Positions 34,513 to 41,504 of a stretch of DNA of 64,000 bases are shown here, in pieces. The DNA lies in NCBI RefSeq assembly GCF_000295935.2, contig NZ_ALWO02000023.1, positions 248,001 through 312,000 on the forward strand, read 5' to 3'. This DNA comes from Indibacter alkaliphilus LW1 (GTDB lineage Bacteria > Bacteroidota > Bacteroidia > Cytophagales > Cyclobacteriaceae). The notes beneath the pieces were generated by a model. That model was not told where the DNA came from, searched no databases, and saw only the letters and a list, made by a program, of their open reading frames with translations. Numbering within the stretch: the first letter of the stretch is position 1; every line of letters begins with the position of its first letter. The translations under genes and the position numbers were made by a program.

Positions 34513-35142
34513 TCAATATTGTTTGTCATTTTTTGCTTTCCCATCAAAATAGTACGCTTTCATTTTTTCGGATATGGTAGATTCTTTTGGAGGCAGTGTT
34601 CCAAAAAGCCAATCCCACAAAGTAGTACTGAAGCTAAAACCTTTATCAGGATGCTTACCATGGTGGTGCATATGTACCCTCTGAACATTTGGAAACAAGA
34701 ATTTGCCCCATCTTTGATGTAGGATGTAGTGGACCATACTGTAAATCAAAAATCCATTAAGAAATCCCGCAAACAAGGTGAAGTAATTGTTCCAGTATAC
34801 TGCTAAAGCACTTATTGCGATGGCGGATACTATTGAAAATGTGCGCTGTCTACCCGTTATTCTAATTTCAGTTGGATGCTTATGATGATTCATATGCATA
34901 TGATAGGGGGTATTGTCCAGCTTTCGGTAAGTACTATGCATCCAAAATCTATGCATAAAATACTCAGTAAAAGTCCATGCTAAATATCCAATAGCCATCA
35001 ATGCCATAAAGAAGATGGAAGGATTAGCCGTTATCGCTGCAATACTGAATAGCAGGCTGATGATTGCAATAAAGATTAAGAGGCATTTGATAGCTTCTTT
35101 TACCTCCTGTTGTTTTTTGTTGATAATGAGTGCAGTTTTCAT
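34513..35142 (-). CDS. Fatty acid hydroxylase / sterol desaturase superfamily membrane protein
   Basis: A 209-residue membrane di-iron oxygenase. Histidine clusters typical of the family are present: EYFMHRFWMH, PYHMHMNHHKHP, HYILHQRW and VQRVHMHHHGKHPDKGFSFST. Two hydrophobic pairs of helices surround them (about residues 18-60 and 98-135). The closest functional types are carotenoid or fatty-acid 2-hydroxylases; the exact substrate cannot be read. Start is ATG 35142 (MKTALIINKK). No lipid genes adjoin it. Confidence 0.85.
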   Translation of the reverse strand: MKTALIINKKQQEVKEAIKCLLIFIAIISLLFSIAAITANPSIFFMALMAIGYLAWTFTEYFMHRFWMHSTYRKLDNTPYHMHMNHHKHPTEIRITGRQRTFSIVSAIAISALAVYWNNYFTLFAGFLNGFLIYSMVHYILHQRWGKFLFPNVQRVHMHHHGKHPDKGFSFSTTLWDWLFGTLPPKESTISEKMKAYYFDGKAKNDKQY

Positions 35143-35481
35143 GGTCCTAAAATTTTTGGTTGATAGTCAAATTGAGTTTCAAATAAAACTCTGATTGATG
35201 TTATCGAAATTAGGAAGTAGACCAGGCTTGCACGAATTGATTTTCAAGCTTGAAAAGTTGACTCACCTGATTTTTGAATAAAAAAGCTCAGAAATGAATA
35301 GCCCAAGAATGAGAATTAGCAACATTCAAAAAAATGCCTAAAAGCAATTGCATATTCTGCTTAATTAAACAAGGTGAAGACAAATCAGGAGCAAAAAATA
35401 GTATCTGTAATTTTTCTATTACTAGAATTAAATTTTTTAAACACTGATAAATACAAAAGAAGGAATTTTCAATAAAGCAGA
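35143..35481. other. 339-bp intergenic gap with a 16-bp palindrome
   Basis: No gene-like ORF is seen. It is AT-rich and holds the upstream region of the fatty acid hydroxylase gene (minus strand) and the downstream flank of the DUF417-like gene. Its only marked element is the perfect palindrome TTTTCAAGCTTGAAAA at 35241-35256, about 100 bp upstream of the hydroxylase ATG; a perfect 16-bp inverted repeat without a T-run suits an operator. Confidence 0.6.
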
Positions 35482-35886
35482 TTATGCTTTTGGGAAAGGT
35501 TGCGTCAGTTTGTCTCGGACAATTTCCTTGAGTGATTCACCTATCAATACAATAGAAGCAAACATCAAAAGAATATCTTTTACCAGGTGAAGATAAATTA
35601 GCTGCCAGACGGCATTCACCTGCAAGTCAGAGGAAAGAATTACAATTCCTGAAATAAGAAAAAAAAGAAAAGTTGCTATTCCCCCAATCACACCTGTTTT
35701 TGGACTTTTGAAATGTAAAAGTAAAAGTCCTGGAATAATGACTAAAACTACCCAGATTCCAGCCATCCAAAGTTTGCCCTTGTCAAACTGAAAAGAGAGC
35801 AGTACAACAGACCAAATATAGATTGCGATTCCAATTCTTAGGAGAGCTTTACCGACTTGTTCGATTTTAAGGAGATTTGTGACCAT
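35482..35886 (-). CDS. DUF417/YkgB-like membrane protein
   Basis: A 134-residue membrane protein from ATG 35886 (MVTNLLKIEQVGKALLRIG); a longer frame reaches 35922. Four hydrophobic segments are visible. The last part, WQLIYLHLVKDILLMFASIVLIGESLKEI, resembles the KDL-x-LLG-x-ALxLLGESL ending of the DUF417 (YkgB) family; the first half is less similar. It lies downstream of ferritin, separated by a strong terminator. Function unknown. Confidence 0.65.
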   Translation of the reverse strand: MVTNLLKIEQVGKALLRIGIAIYIWSVVLLSFQFDKGKLWMAGIWVVLVIIPGLLLLHFKSPKTGVIGGIATFLFFLISGIVILSSDLQVNAVWQLIYLHLVKDILLMFASIVLIGESLKEIVRDKLTQPFPKA

Positions 35887-35920
35887 GCTGGATATTATTA
35901 GTTCAGTAATAAATATAGGC

Positions 35921-35949
35921 AAAAAAATTACGGCCTGTTTAGGCCGTAA
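35921..35949 (-). terminator. Intrinsic terminator of the ferritin gene
   Basis: TTACGGCCT (35928-35936) pairs perfectly with AGGCCGTAA (35941-35949) over a 4-nt loop; on the minus strand seven T follow. Confidence 0.93.
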
Positions 35950-35974
35950 GAATTTTCAGTGATGTATAACAAAT

Positions 35975-36520
35975 TTAAGCTCCTCCCTCAGCGACAGTTG
36001 CATGGAGTTTACCCAATTCCTGATCAATGGTCCATAGCCCAACACCTTCTTCTCCGATAATTTCAAAAAGCTCCAAGGCTCTTCTTGCTATGGTTTCTTC
36101 TTCCCGCTGTTCAGTTACATACCATTGCATAAAGCTGAATGTGGCAAAATCTTTTACACTGAAGGCATGATCTACAATGGCATTGATAGATTTTGTAACT
36201 TTGATTTCATGCTCGAGAATCAATTCAAATACCTCTCTTAAAGAATTGAAATTATGTCTGATCCCATTGATTTCCGGCTGAATGGCATGACCTCCAGCTT
36301 CATTGATATAATGGAAAAGTTTCATCATGTGCATGCGCTCTTCATCCGCATGTGTATAAAGATATTTTGCAGCATTTTCATAACCCATCATCTGGCACCA
36401 AGATGCCATTGACAAATAATAGGCTGAGGATCTGCCCTCCATTTCAATCTGCTGGTTAAGTAATTTCTCTGTATCGTGCAACAAGGAGCGTTGCAAAGTA
36501 ACAATTTCACGTGCTTTCAT
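35975..36520 (-). CDS. Ferritin
   Basis: Non-haem ferritin storing iron as a ferric core in the cytoplasm. It has 181 residues from ATG 36520 (MKAREIVTLQRSLLHDTEKLLNQQIEME). Ferroxidase-centre residues are visible in NQQIEMEGRSSAYYLSMASW (Glu), HADEERMHMMKLF (E-E-x2-H) and WYVTEQREEE. Five-helix bundle length is normal. A TAAATTTG box at 36539-36546 upstream matches the Bacteroidetes -7 consensus. A strong terminator follows. Confidence 0.95.
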   Translation of the reverse strand: MKAREIVTLQRSLLHDTEKLLNQQIEMEGRSSAYYLSMASWCQMMGYENAAKYLYTHADEERMHMMKLFHYINEAGGHAIQPEINGIRHNFNSLREVFELILEHEIKVTKSINAIVDHAFSVKDFATFSFMQWYVTEQREEETIARRALELFEIIGEEGVGLWTIDQELGKLHATVAEGGA

Positions 36521-36538
36521 AAGTATGAGTCTTTTAAA

Positions 36539-36546
36539 CAAATTTA
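36539..36546 (-). promoter_or_regulatory. Candidate -7 promoter element for ferritin
   Basis: TAAATTTG on the minus strand is an exact TAnnTTTG match, 18 bp upstream of the ferritin ATG, which would give a very short leader. No -33 TTG is at the proper distance. Confidence 0.3.
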
Positions 36547-36746
36547 ACCAATTTAGTCTGTTTTGCCTGATTTACAACTTTTCGAATTGAAATTTGGAAT
36601 TAGTATAAGTTAAATTCTAAAGAAGCTCAGGCAAGGTTACCATTTACCATGGTTCATGTCTTTATTGGTATGAATCATCTTTTTACTTATCACAGAATAT
36701 TTTAACTTGAAGACCTTCAATAAACCTTTAACCTAATTAAACCAAA

Positions 36747-38087
36747 ATGAACTCAAGAAGAAAGTTCCTTCAAACTAGTCTCCTGGCAGGTGCAGGTCTA
36801 AGCATACCCTCATATGTGGACGCTGAAAGCCTGAGAGCGCTGGCCAATAAAATTTCTCCCTCTGACAGATTGAATTTCGCTGTGATAGGATGCAAGGGAA
36901 TGGGTTGGTCTGATATGAATGCCCATCTCAAAATTCCAAATGTACATTGTGTAGGCTTGGCCGATGTTGATGAATCAGTTCTTGAACAAAGGTCAAAGGA
37001 CGTAGAAGACCAAAGAGGTAAAAAGCCCAAAGTGTACAGAGACTACAGAAAAATGCTTGAAGACAAAGATATTGATGCAGTCATTGTAGGTACACCGGAT
37101 CATTGGCATTGTTTGAATCTAATTGATAGTCTTTCTGCCGGAAAGCATGTCTATGTAGAAAAACCAATTGCCAATACGATTGAAGAATGTAACCTGATGG
37201 TAAAAGCTCAACAGCGATATGGTAAGCTGGTTCAGGTAGGGCAGTGGCAAAGAAGCGGTTCCCAATATGCTGAAGCGATTGATTATGTCAAATCAGGAAA
37301 ATTGGGCCAGATAAGGCTTGTGAAAACCTGGGCCTATCAAGGCTGGATGAAACCTGTACCTGTTTTACCGGATGGCCCGGTTCCTCAAGGTGTAGATTAT
37401 GATATGTGGTTAGGCCCTGCCCCAAAAAGGCCCTTTAATGAAAATAGGTTTCACTTTAATTTTAGGTGGTTTTGGGATTATGCTGGTGGATTAATGACAG
37501 ATTGGGGAGTACATGAAATAGACATTGCACTCCATGCAATGGGCGTCAAAGCACCGAAGTCGGTGATGGCGTCAGGTGGCAAGTTTGCCTACCCTAATGA
37601 TGCATCAGAGACTCCTGATACATTGCAGACGGTTTATGAATACGATGGATTCAATATGCTGTGGGAGCATGCTACAGGAATTGATGGAGGAAATTACGGA
37701 ACTACCGAGGGTATTGCATTTATAGGCAACAATGCTACCTTGGTGGTCAATAGAGGAGGGTGGAAAGTAATCCCTGAAACTGAAAATAAAGATGGGCAGA
37801 GAGTAAATAAAGTGGAAGAAGTTCCCCATTCCCGACCAAGTGGAAATGCTTTGGAAATTCATGCCCAAGGTTTTGTGGATGCTATCACCGGTAATGATGC
37901 CTCAAAGCTCACTTGTGGTATTGAAACGGGCAGTATTGCTGCTATCAATGCCCAGATGGGAAATATAGCTTATAAAACAGGTAAAAAGATATATTGGGAT
38001 GATCAAAAAGGACAGTTTTCTGATCCTGAATCCAATGACCTGATGAAAGCGAATTATCAAAATGGCTGGGAATTACCCAAAATTTAA
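36747..38087 (+). CDS. Gfo/Idh/MocA-family oxidoreductase with Tat-type signal
   Basis: A 446-residue NAD(P)-dependent oxidoreductase of the type common in Bacteroidota polysaccharide use. The N-terminus SRRKFLQTSLLAGAGLSIP is a twin-arginine signal, so it is probably exported folded with its cofactor. The Rossmann part starts at LNFAVIGCKGMG; GTPDHWH and YVEKPIA carry the EKP catalytic Lys. The C-terminal domain has DYAGGLMTDWGVHEIDIALHAMG. Substrate unknown. Its stop codon overlaps the stop of the convergent lipoprotein gene, and its terminator lies inside that gene. Confidence 0.92.
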   Translation: MNSRRKFLQTSLLAGAGLSIPSYVDAESLRALANKISPSDRLNFAVIGCKGMGWSDMNAHLKIPNVHCVGLADVDESVLEQRSKDVEDQRGKKPKVYRDYRKMLEDKDIDAVIVGTPDHWHCLNLIDSLSAGKHVYVEKPIANTIEECNLMVKAQQRYGKLVQVGQWQRSGSQYAEAIDYVKSGKLGQIRLVKTWAYQGWMKPVPVLPDGPVPQGVDYDMWLGPAPKRPFNENRFHFNFRWFWDYAGGLMTDWGVHEIDIALHAMGVKAPKSVMASGGKFAYPNDASETPDTLQTVYEYDGFNMLWEHATGIDGGNYGTTEGIAFIGNNATLVVNRGGWKVIPETENKDGQRVNKVEEVPHSRPSGNALEIHAQGFVDAITGNDASKLTCGIETGSIAAINAQMGNIAYKTGKKIYWDDQKGQFSDPESNDLMKANYQNGWELPKI

Positions 38088-38716
38088 AATTGTCTAAAAC
38101 TACTTAAATCCAAAGGAAGGGCAACGGCTCCACTGACCTGTTGCCCTTCTTTTGTTTCATAAGTATTGGAAATTCTCACCAAGTTATTAGTTAAATCAAA
38201 TTGTAATTGAATTGTTCCTGATACTCCTTCTATAACATCGGTCCAGCTCCCCGAATTATTGGCCGAAAGAAAAATTTTGATTGGGGTACTGAAATTTTTC
38301 CCATCCAATTCGTCCTGATCAGCTCCCTCAAGAATTTCTTCAGATACGACTTCAAATGTCCCATTTTGAATAGGAAATTCGGGCAGATTGATACCTTGAT
38401 TGACAGCGTAGATTGGAATTGCATAAAGACTGCTGCCCGTTGGAGGCTCATCTTCAAATTCCTCTGAAGTAGAAAGTTCAAGTAAAGCTAATACATGTGA
38501 ATTTTCATTACTTATAGAAACCGGTCCAGTCAAAGAAAATTTTACTGAACGGAATTCAATTCTCTGACCATTCACTAAAATATTGTTGATCAATTGTAAT
38601 GGAGGTCTTTCAACATCCTGAATTTCACAACCTGATACCACCAACAAGTGGAAAAGTGCTATAATTTTGAATGATGTTTTAATCTTGGATAAAAACCTTT
38701 TGAAGTTACCAGCCAT
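38084..38716 (-). CDS. Lipoprotein, hypothetical
   Basis: A protein of about 210 residues with a lipobox VVSGC. Start choice is uncertain among ATGs at 38743, 38731 and 38716; I chose 38716 (MAGNFKRFLSKIKTSFKIIALF), the shortest signal peptide, overlapping the upstream GNAT gene by 11 bp. The mature part is beta-rich (FSLTGPVSISNENSHVLALLELS, SGTIQLQFDLTNN) and acidic, with no family recognised. It is the last gene of an operon with aminotransferase and GNAT and overlaps the convergent oxidoreductase by 4 bp. Confidence 0.7.
   Translation of the reverse strand: MAGNFKRFLSKIKTSFKIIALFHLLVVSGCEIQDVERPPLQLINNILVNGQRIEFRSVKFSLTGPVSISNENSHVLALLELSTSEEFEDEPPTGSSLYAIPIYAVNQGINLPEFPIQNGTFEVVSEEILEGADQDELDGKNFSTPIKIFLSANNSGSWTDVIEGVSGTIQLQFDLTNNLVRISNTYETKEGQQVSGAVALPLDLSSFRQF
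38116..38155 (+). terminator. Intrinsic terminator of the Gfo/Idh/MocA gene, inside the opposing CDS
   Basis: Perfect 10-bp stem GAAGGGCAAC (38116-38125) with GTTGCCCTTC (38140-38149), then a T-rich TTTTG. It follows the plus-strand stop by 28 bp but lies within the C-terminal codons of the minus-strand lipoprotein gene. Confidence 0.75.
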
Positions 38717-39266
38717 TTTCTCTTTTGACATAAGGCCATTCATTTTTCAGTATACTGAAATAAATGGTATCTCTTCTTCGCCCATTAGTCATTACGGTAT
38801 GACTCCGAAGCACACCCTCTTCGATTGCATGGATATTGCTCATGGATCGTCTTGCTTGCGTATTGAGGACATCTGTCTTGAATTCAACTCTCTCCAAATC
38901 CAAGACTTCAAAACAATAAGTCAGTAACAAGCCTTTTACTTTTCCATTGATTCCTACACCTTGAAATTCTTTTCCAAGCCAAGTCCAACCTATTTCCAAC
39001 CTTTTGTCCCGCTCTGAAATATTTCCAAATGCTGTTGACCCTATAATTAAACCTGTTTTTTTGTCAATTACCGTAAACTGAACCCTTTCCCCGTTAAATG
39101 CGGGAGATGCCCACGACTGTAGCCCTGCCAAGCTAGAAAGGTCATGCGTGTACAACCTCCACATATCAGGTTCTACAGTTAACTTCAAAAAGTCCTTTAA
39201 ATCAGACTCTTCAAGGGGCCTGAGGAGAATCTCTTTATTTTCTAATATTAATCCTTTTTCGATCAT
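38706..39266 (-). CDS. GNAT N-acetyltransferase (RimJ/RimL type)
   Basis: A 186-residue cytoplasmic acetyltransferase using acetyl-CoA. RimL-like layout: ILLRPLEESDLKDFLKLT at the start, TGLIIGSTAFGNIS, then the beta4/CoA stretch KRLEIGWTWLGKEFQGVGING (Q-x2-G-x-G-x pyrophosphate loop) and LDLERVEFKTDVLNTQARRSMSNI. The substrate is unknown. Start is ATG 39266, 4 bp after the aminotransferase stop, so the two are certainly cotranscribed. Confidence 0.9.
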   Translation of the reverse strand: MIEKGLILENKEILLRPLEESDLKDFLKLTVEPDMWRLYTHDLSSLAGLQSWASPAFNGERVQFTVIDKKTGLIIGSTAFGNISERDKRLEIGWTWLGKEFQGVGINGKVKGLLLTYCFEVLDLERVEFKTDVLNTQARRSMSNIHAIEEGVLRSHTVMTNGRRRDTIYFSILKNEWPYVKRENGW

Positions 39267-39270
39267 GCTA

Positions 39271-40395
39271 TTAGGCCAAAACTTCTTTCAGTGCCTTATT
39301 AAAGATTTCAACTTCCTCTACTGTACCTGTGCTTATCCTACACCAATCATTCATAGGAGGGAATGGCCTACCTATGATAACACCCTTTGCCAACATTTTT
39401 TCAGCGAGCTTGCTTACATCCTGTTTGGCATGGAAGAACACAAAATTCGCCTGCGAAGGAATATATTCTAAGCCTAAGTCATCTAATGTATTCTCGATCA
39501 AGTTTCTGCACTCTAGGTTTTTGGCCAATGAGAATTTGTAAAACTCATTGTCTTTTAATGCCGCTTTCCCAGCTTCAATGGCCATAATATTAGTATTGGC
39601 TACTACTCGCTTTCTCAGATTTTCTGCTATTTCAGGCTTGGCAATAAGATATCCCAAGCGTATACCTGCAAGTCCATAAACTTTTGATAAAGTCTTGGAA
39701 ACAATAACATTTTCACCTTTTTTGACCAATTCGATCATAGAGGGATACTCAGGGTCTTCTATATAGTCATAATAGGCCTCGTCGCTGAAAATAACTGTTT
39801 TCTTACATGCACTTTGACAAAAATCCATCACAGCCTTTTTATCCAATAGCTTTCCTGTTGGATTATTAGGATTACATAAAAACACCAGTTTGGTTTTAGT
39901 AGAAATTCTTTTTTCAATTTCTTCCAGATCATAGTTCATGTCCTTGTCTAACGGTACCCAATTGATGTCAGCACCCCAGACTTTCGCATAATCCATCATA
40001 GAAAGGAATGTGGGGAGACCTGATATTATTTCATCACCCTGTCCCGCATAGGTTATTCCTGTGATCTTTAAACCCTCAGTAGAACCTGCTACCAAAACCA
40101 CATGGTCACTTGGAACACCTTCTTTCTGGGCTATCATTTCCTGCAAATCTGCATTGTAGGACCAAGGATACCTGCAACCCTTATCAAATCCCTCCACCAT
40201 GGCTTTTCTCATGCTTTCGGATGGGCCATAGGGATTTTCATTAGAGCCCAATCTCACAGGAAGGTCAAAGGGCCGTGGATTGAATTTTTTTACTTCTTCT
40301 GCTGAAAGTTTAGAAATAACAGCTCCTCCGGTTAACATGGTCAGCCCACTTAGCAAAGAAGCACTTTTGAGCCATTCTCTTCTAGATTGATTCAT
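39271..40395 (-). CDS. Class I/II PLP aminotransferase, HisC-like, with Tat-type signal
   Basis: A 374-residue fold-type I aminotransferase resembling histidinol-phosphate aminotransferase. From ATG 40395 the N-terminus is MNQSRREWLKSASLLSGLTM, a twin-arginine motif and hydrophobic stretch, suggesting export. The catalytic domain is complete: LGSNENPYGPSESM, NPNNPTG (175-181), DEAYYD (D205), PLP Lys in SKTLSK (K238), GLAGIRLGYL and the substrate Arg in WCRIS near the end. The residues upstream to 40428 are an alternative start without merit. It leads a three-gene minus-strand operon with the GNAT and a lipoprotein. A periplasmic role for the transaminase is inferred. Confidence 0.88.
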   Translation of the reverse strand: MNQSRREWLKSASLLSGLTMLTGGAVISKLSAEEVKKFNPRPFDLPVRLGSNENPYGPSESMRKAMVEGFDKGCRYPWSYNADLQEMIAQKEGVPSDHVVLVAGSTEGLKITGITYAGQGDEIISGLPTFLSMMDYAKVWGADINWVPLDKDMNYDLEEIEKRISTKTKLVFLCNPNNPTGKLLDKKAVMDFCQSACKKTVIFSDEAYYDYIEDPEYPSMIELVKKGENVIVSKTLSKVYGLAGIRLGYLIAKPEIAENLRKRVVANTNIMAIEAGKAALKDNEFYKFSLAKNLECRNLIENTLDDLGLEYIPSQANFVFFHAKQDVSKLAEKMLAKGVIIGRPFPPMNDWCRISTGTVEEVEIFNKALKEVLA

Positions 40396-40617
40396 AGGAT
40401 TTGATATTTTTTCAAAATCTAGCAACAATATGATTTTTATCCTAATGCTTTATGATCAGGAGGAGTATTTTGTCAATAATGACCTCTATAAAGTAATAAT
40501 TGCCAAAATGGAAAATAGATAGAAAAAAACAAGGGATATATTATTAAAAACAAAATATTATTCCTAAATTTTAAGGAAACAGTATTGAGAACCATTAAAT
40601 CCCTAAAAATAACCGAT

Positions 40618-41409
40618 ATGAAAAAGTTACTCATCGCCTCAATTTTATGCTTTTGGACTTTGATCCAGGTACAAGCACAGCAAGAACGGTTTATGGTCTT
40701 TGAATTCATGAAGGTAGAGTCTAACCAAACTTACGACTTTATGGAGTTTAAGGAATTTATGCAAAAAGTCTATCAAGCTGCGATCAATGACAAAAGGATT
40801 GTGGGTTGGGACCTTTGGTCACTTCAATCAGGAGCCGATGCGGGTGAGTTTCAGTATATCACCATTACCTATTACAAAGACCCGGTGACTATGATGAATG
40901 GACTGGAAGAAGAAGATATGATCAAATATGCCATGATCGCACATCCGCATTTAAATGAAAGTCAAGCTAGGAAAAGGTTTCAAGACGCCAGCTCAAACAG
41001 GGATCTTGCACAAAGGGTTTACATGAAGGAAATAGCCTCTACTAAAGATTCTTTTCAGTTTAAAAAAGGAACACTTGCTTCATTTGACATGATGAAAGCA
41101 GTAGAAGGAAGGTTTGAAGAATACGAAAAAGCAGAAAAAGAAGTCTTTATGCCTATTCACCAAAGTAGAATTGAAAAGGGTTTAATGGGGTCTTGGAGTC
41201 TATTACGAACTGCCCTTCCTTTTGGTAGTGAAGCCAAAACCACTCACTTGACCATCAATGTTTACAAAGATTATGTGCAGTTTTTTAATGCTCAGGAGTA
41301 TGAGGATATGGAATCTACCCAAGAGCAAAGAGCTGCAGTGGAAAAGGGTCTAAAATCAAGAGACCAGAAATGGGTTTACTTGGCTACTTTAGAAAATGCA
41401 GTCAGGTAA
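40618..41409 (+). CDS. Secreted protein with duplicated ferredoxin-like-fold domain
   Basis: A 263-residue secreted protein from ATG 40618 (MKKLLIASILCFWTLIQVQAQ). After the signal, two similar halves can be aligned: residues about 24-90 (ERFMVFEFMKVES, then GWDLWSLQSGADAGEFQYITITYYKD) and 152-222 (TLASFDMMKAVEG, then GSWSLLRTALPFGSEAKTTHLTINVYKD). The pattern strand, long helix, W-x-L strand, TI-x-V/T-YKD strand resembles dimeric alpha-beta-barrel domains. No named family recognised. It is alone on the plus strand. Confidence 0.72.
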   Translation: MKKLLIASILCFWTLIQVQAQQERFMVFEFMKVESNQTYDFMEFKEFMQKVYQAAINDKRIVGWDLWSLQSGADAGEFQYITITYYKDPVTMMNGLEEEDMIKYAMIAHPHLNESQARKRFQDASSNRDLAQRVYMKEIASTKDSFQFKKGTLASFDMMKAVEGRFEEYEKAEKEVFMPIHQSRIEKGLMGSWSLLRTALPFGSEAKTTHLTINVYKDYVQFFNAQEYEDMESTQEQRAAVEKGLKSRDQKWVYLATLENAVR

Positions 41410-41471
41410 CCATACAAGTGCATTAATTTGGAGTCTAAATAGCCTCACCTTGACAGATTTAGGTCATATTT

Positions 41472-41502
41472 AAAAAAAAGCCCGGAATTTTCCGGGCTTT
41501 TT
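41472..41502. terminator. Bidirectional intrinsic terminator
   Basis: GCCCGGAA (41480-41487) pairs with TTCCGGGC (41490-41497), flanked by eight A on one side and five T on the other. It serves both the duplicated-domain gene and the convergent gamma-glutamyltransferase gene, whose stop begins 3 bp away. Confidence 0.93.
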
Positions 41503-41504
41503 GA

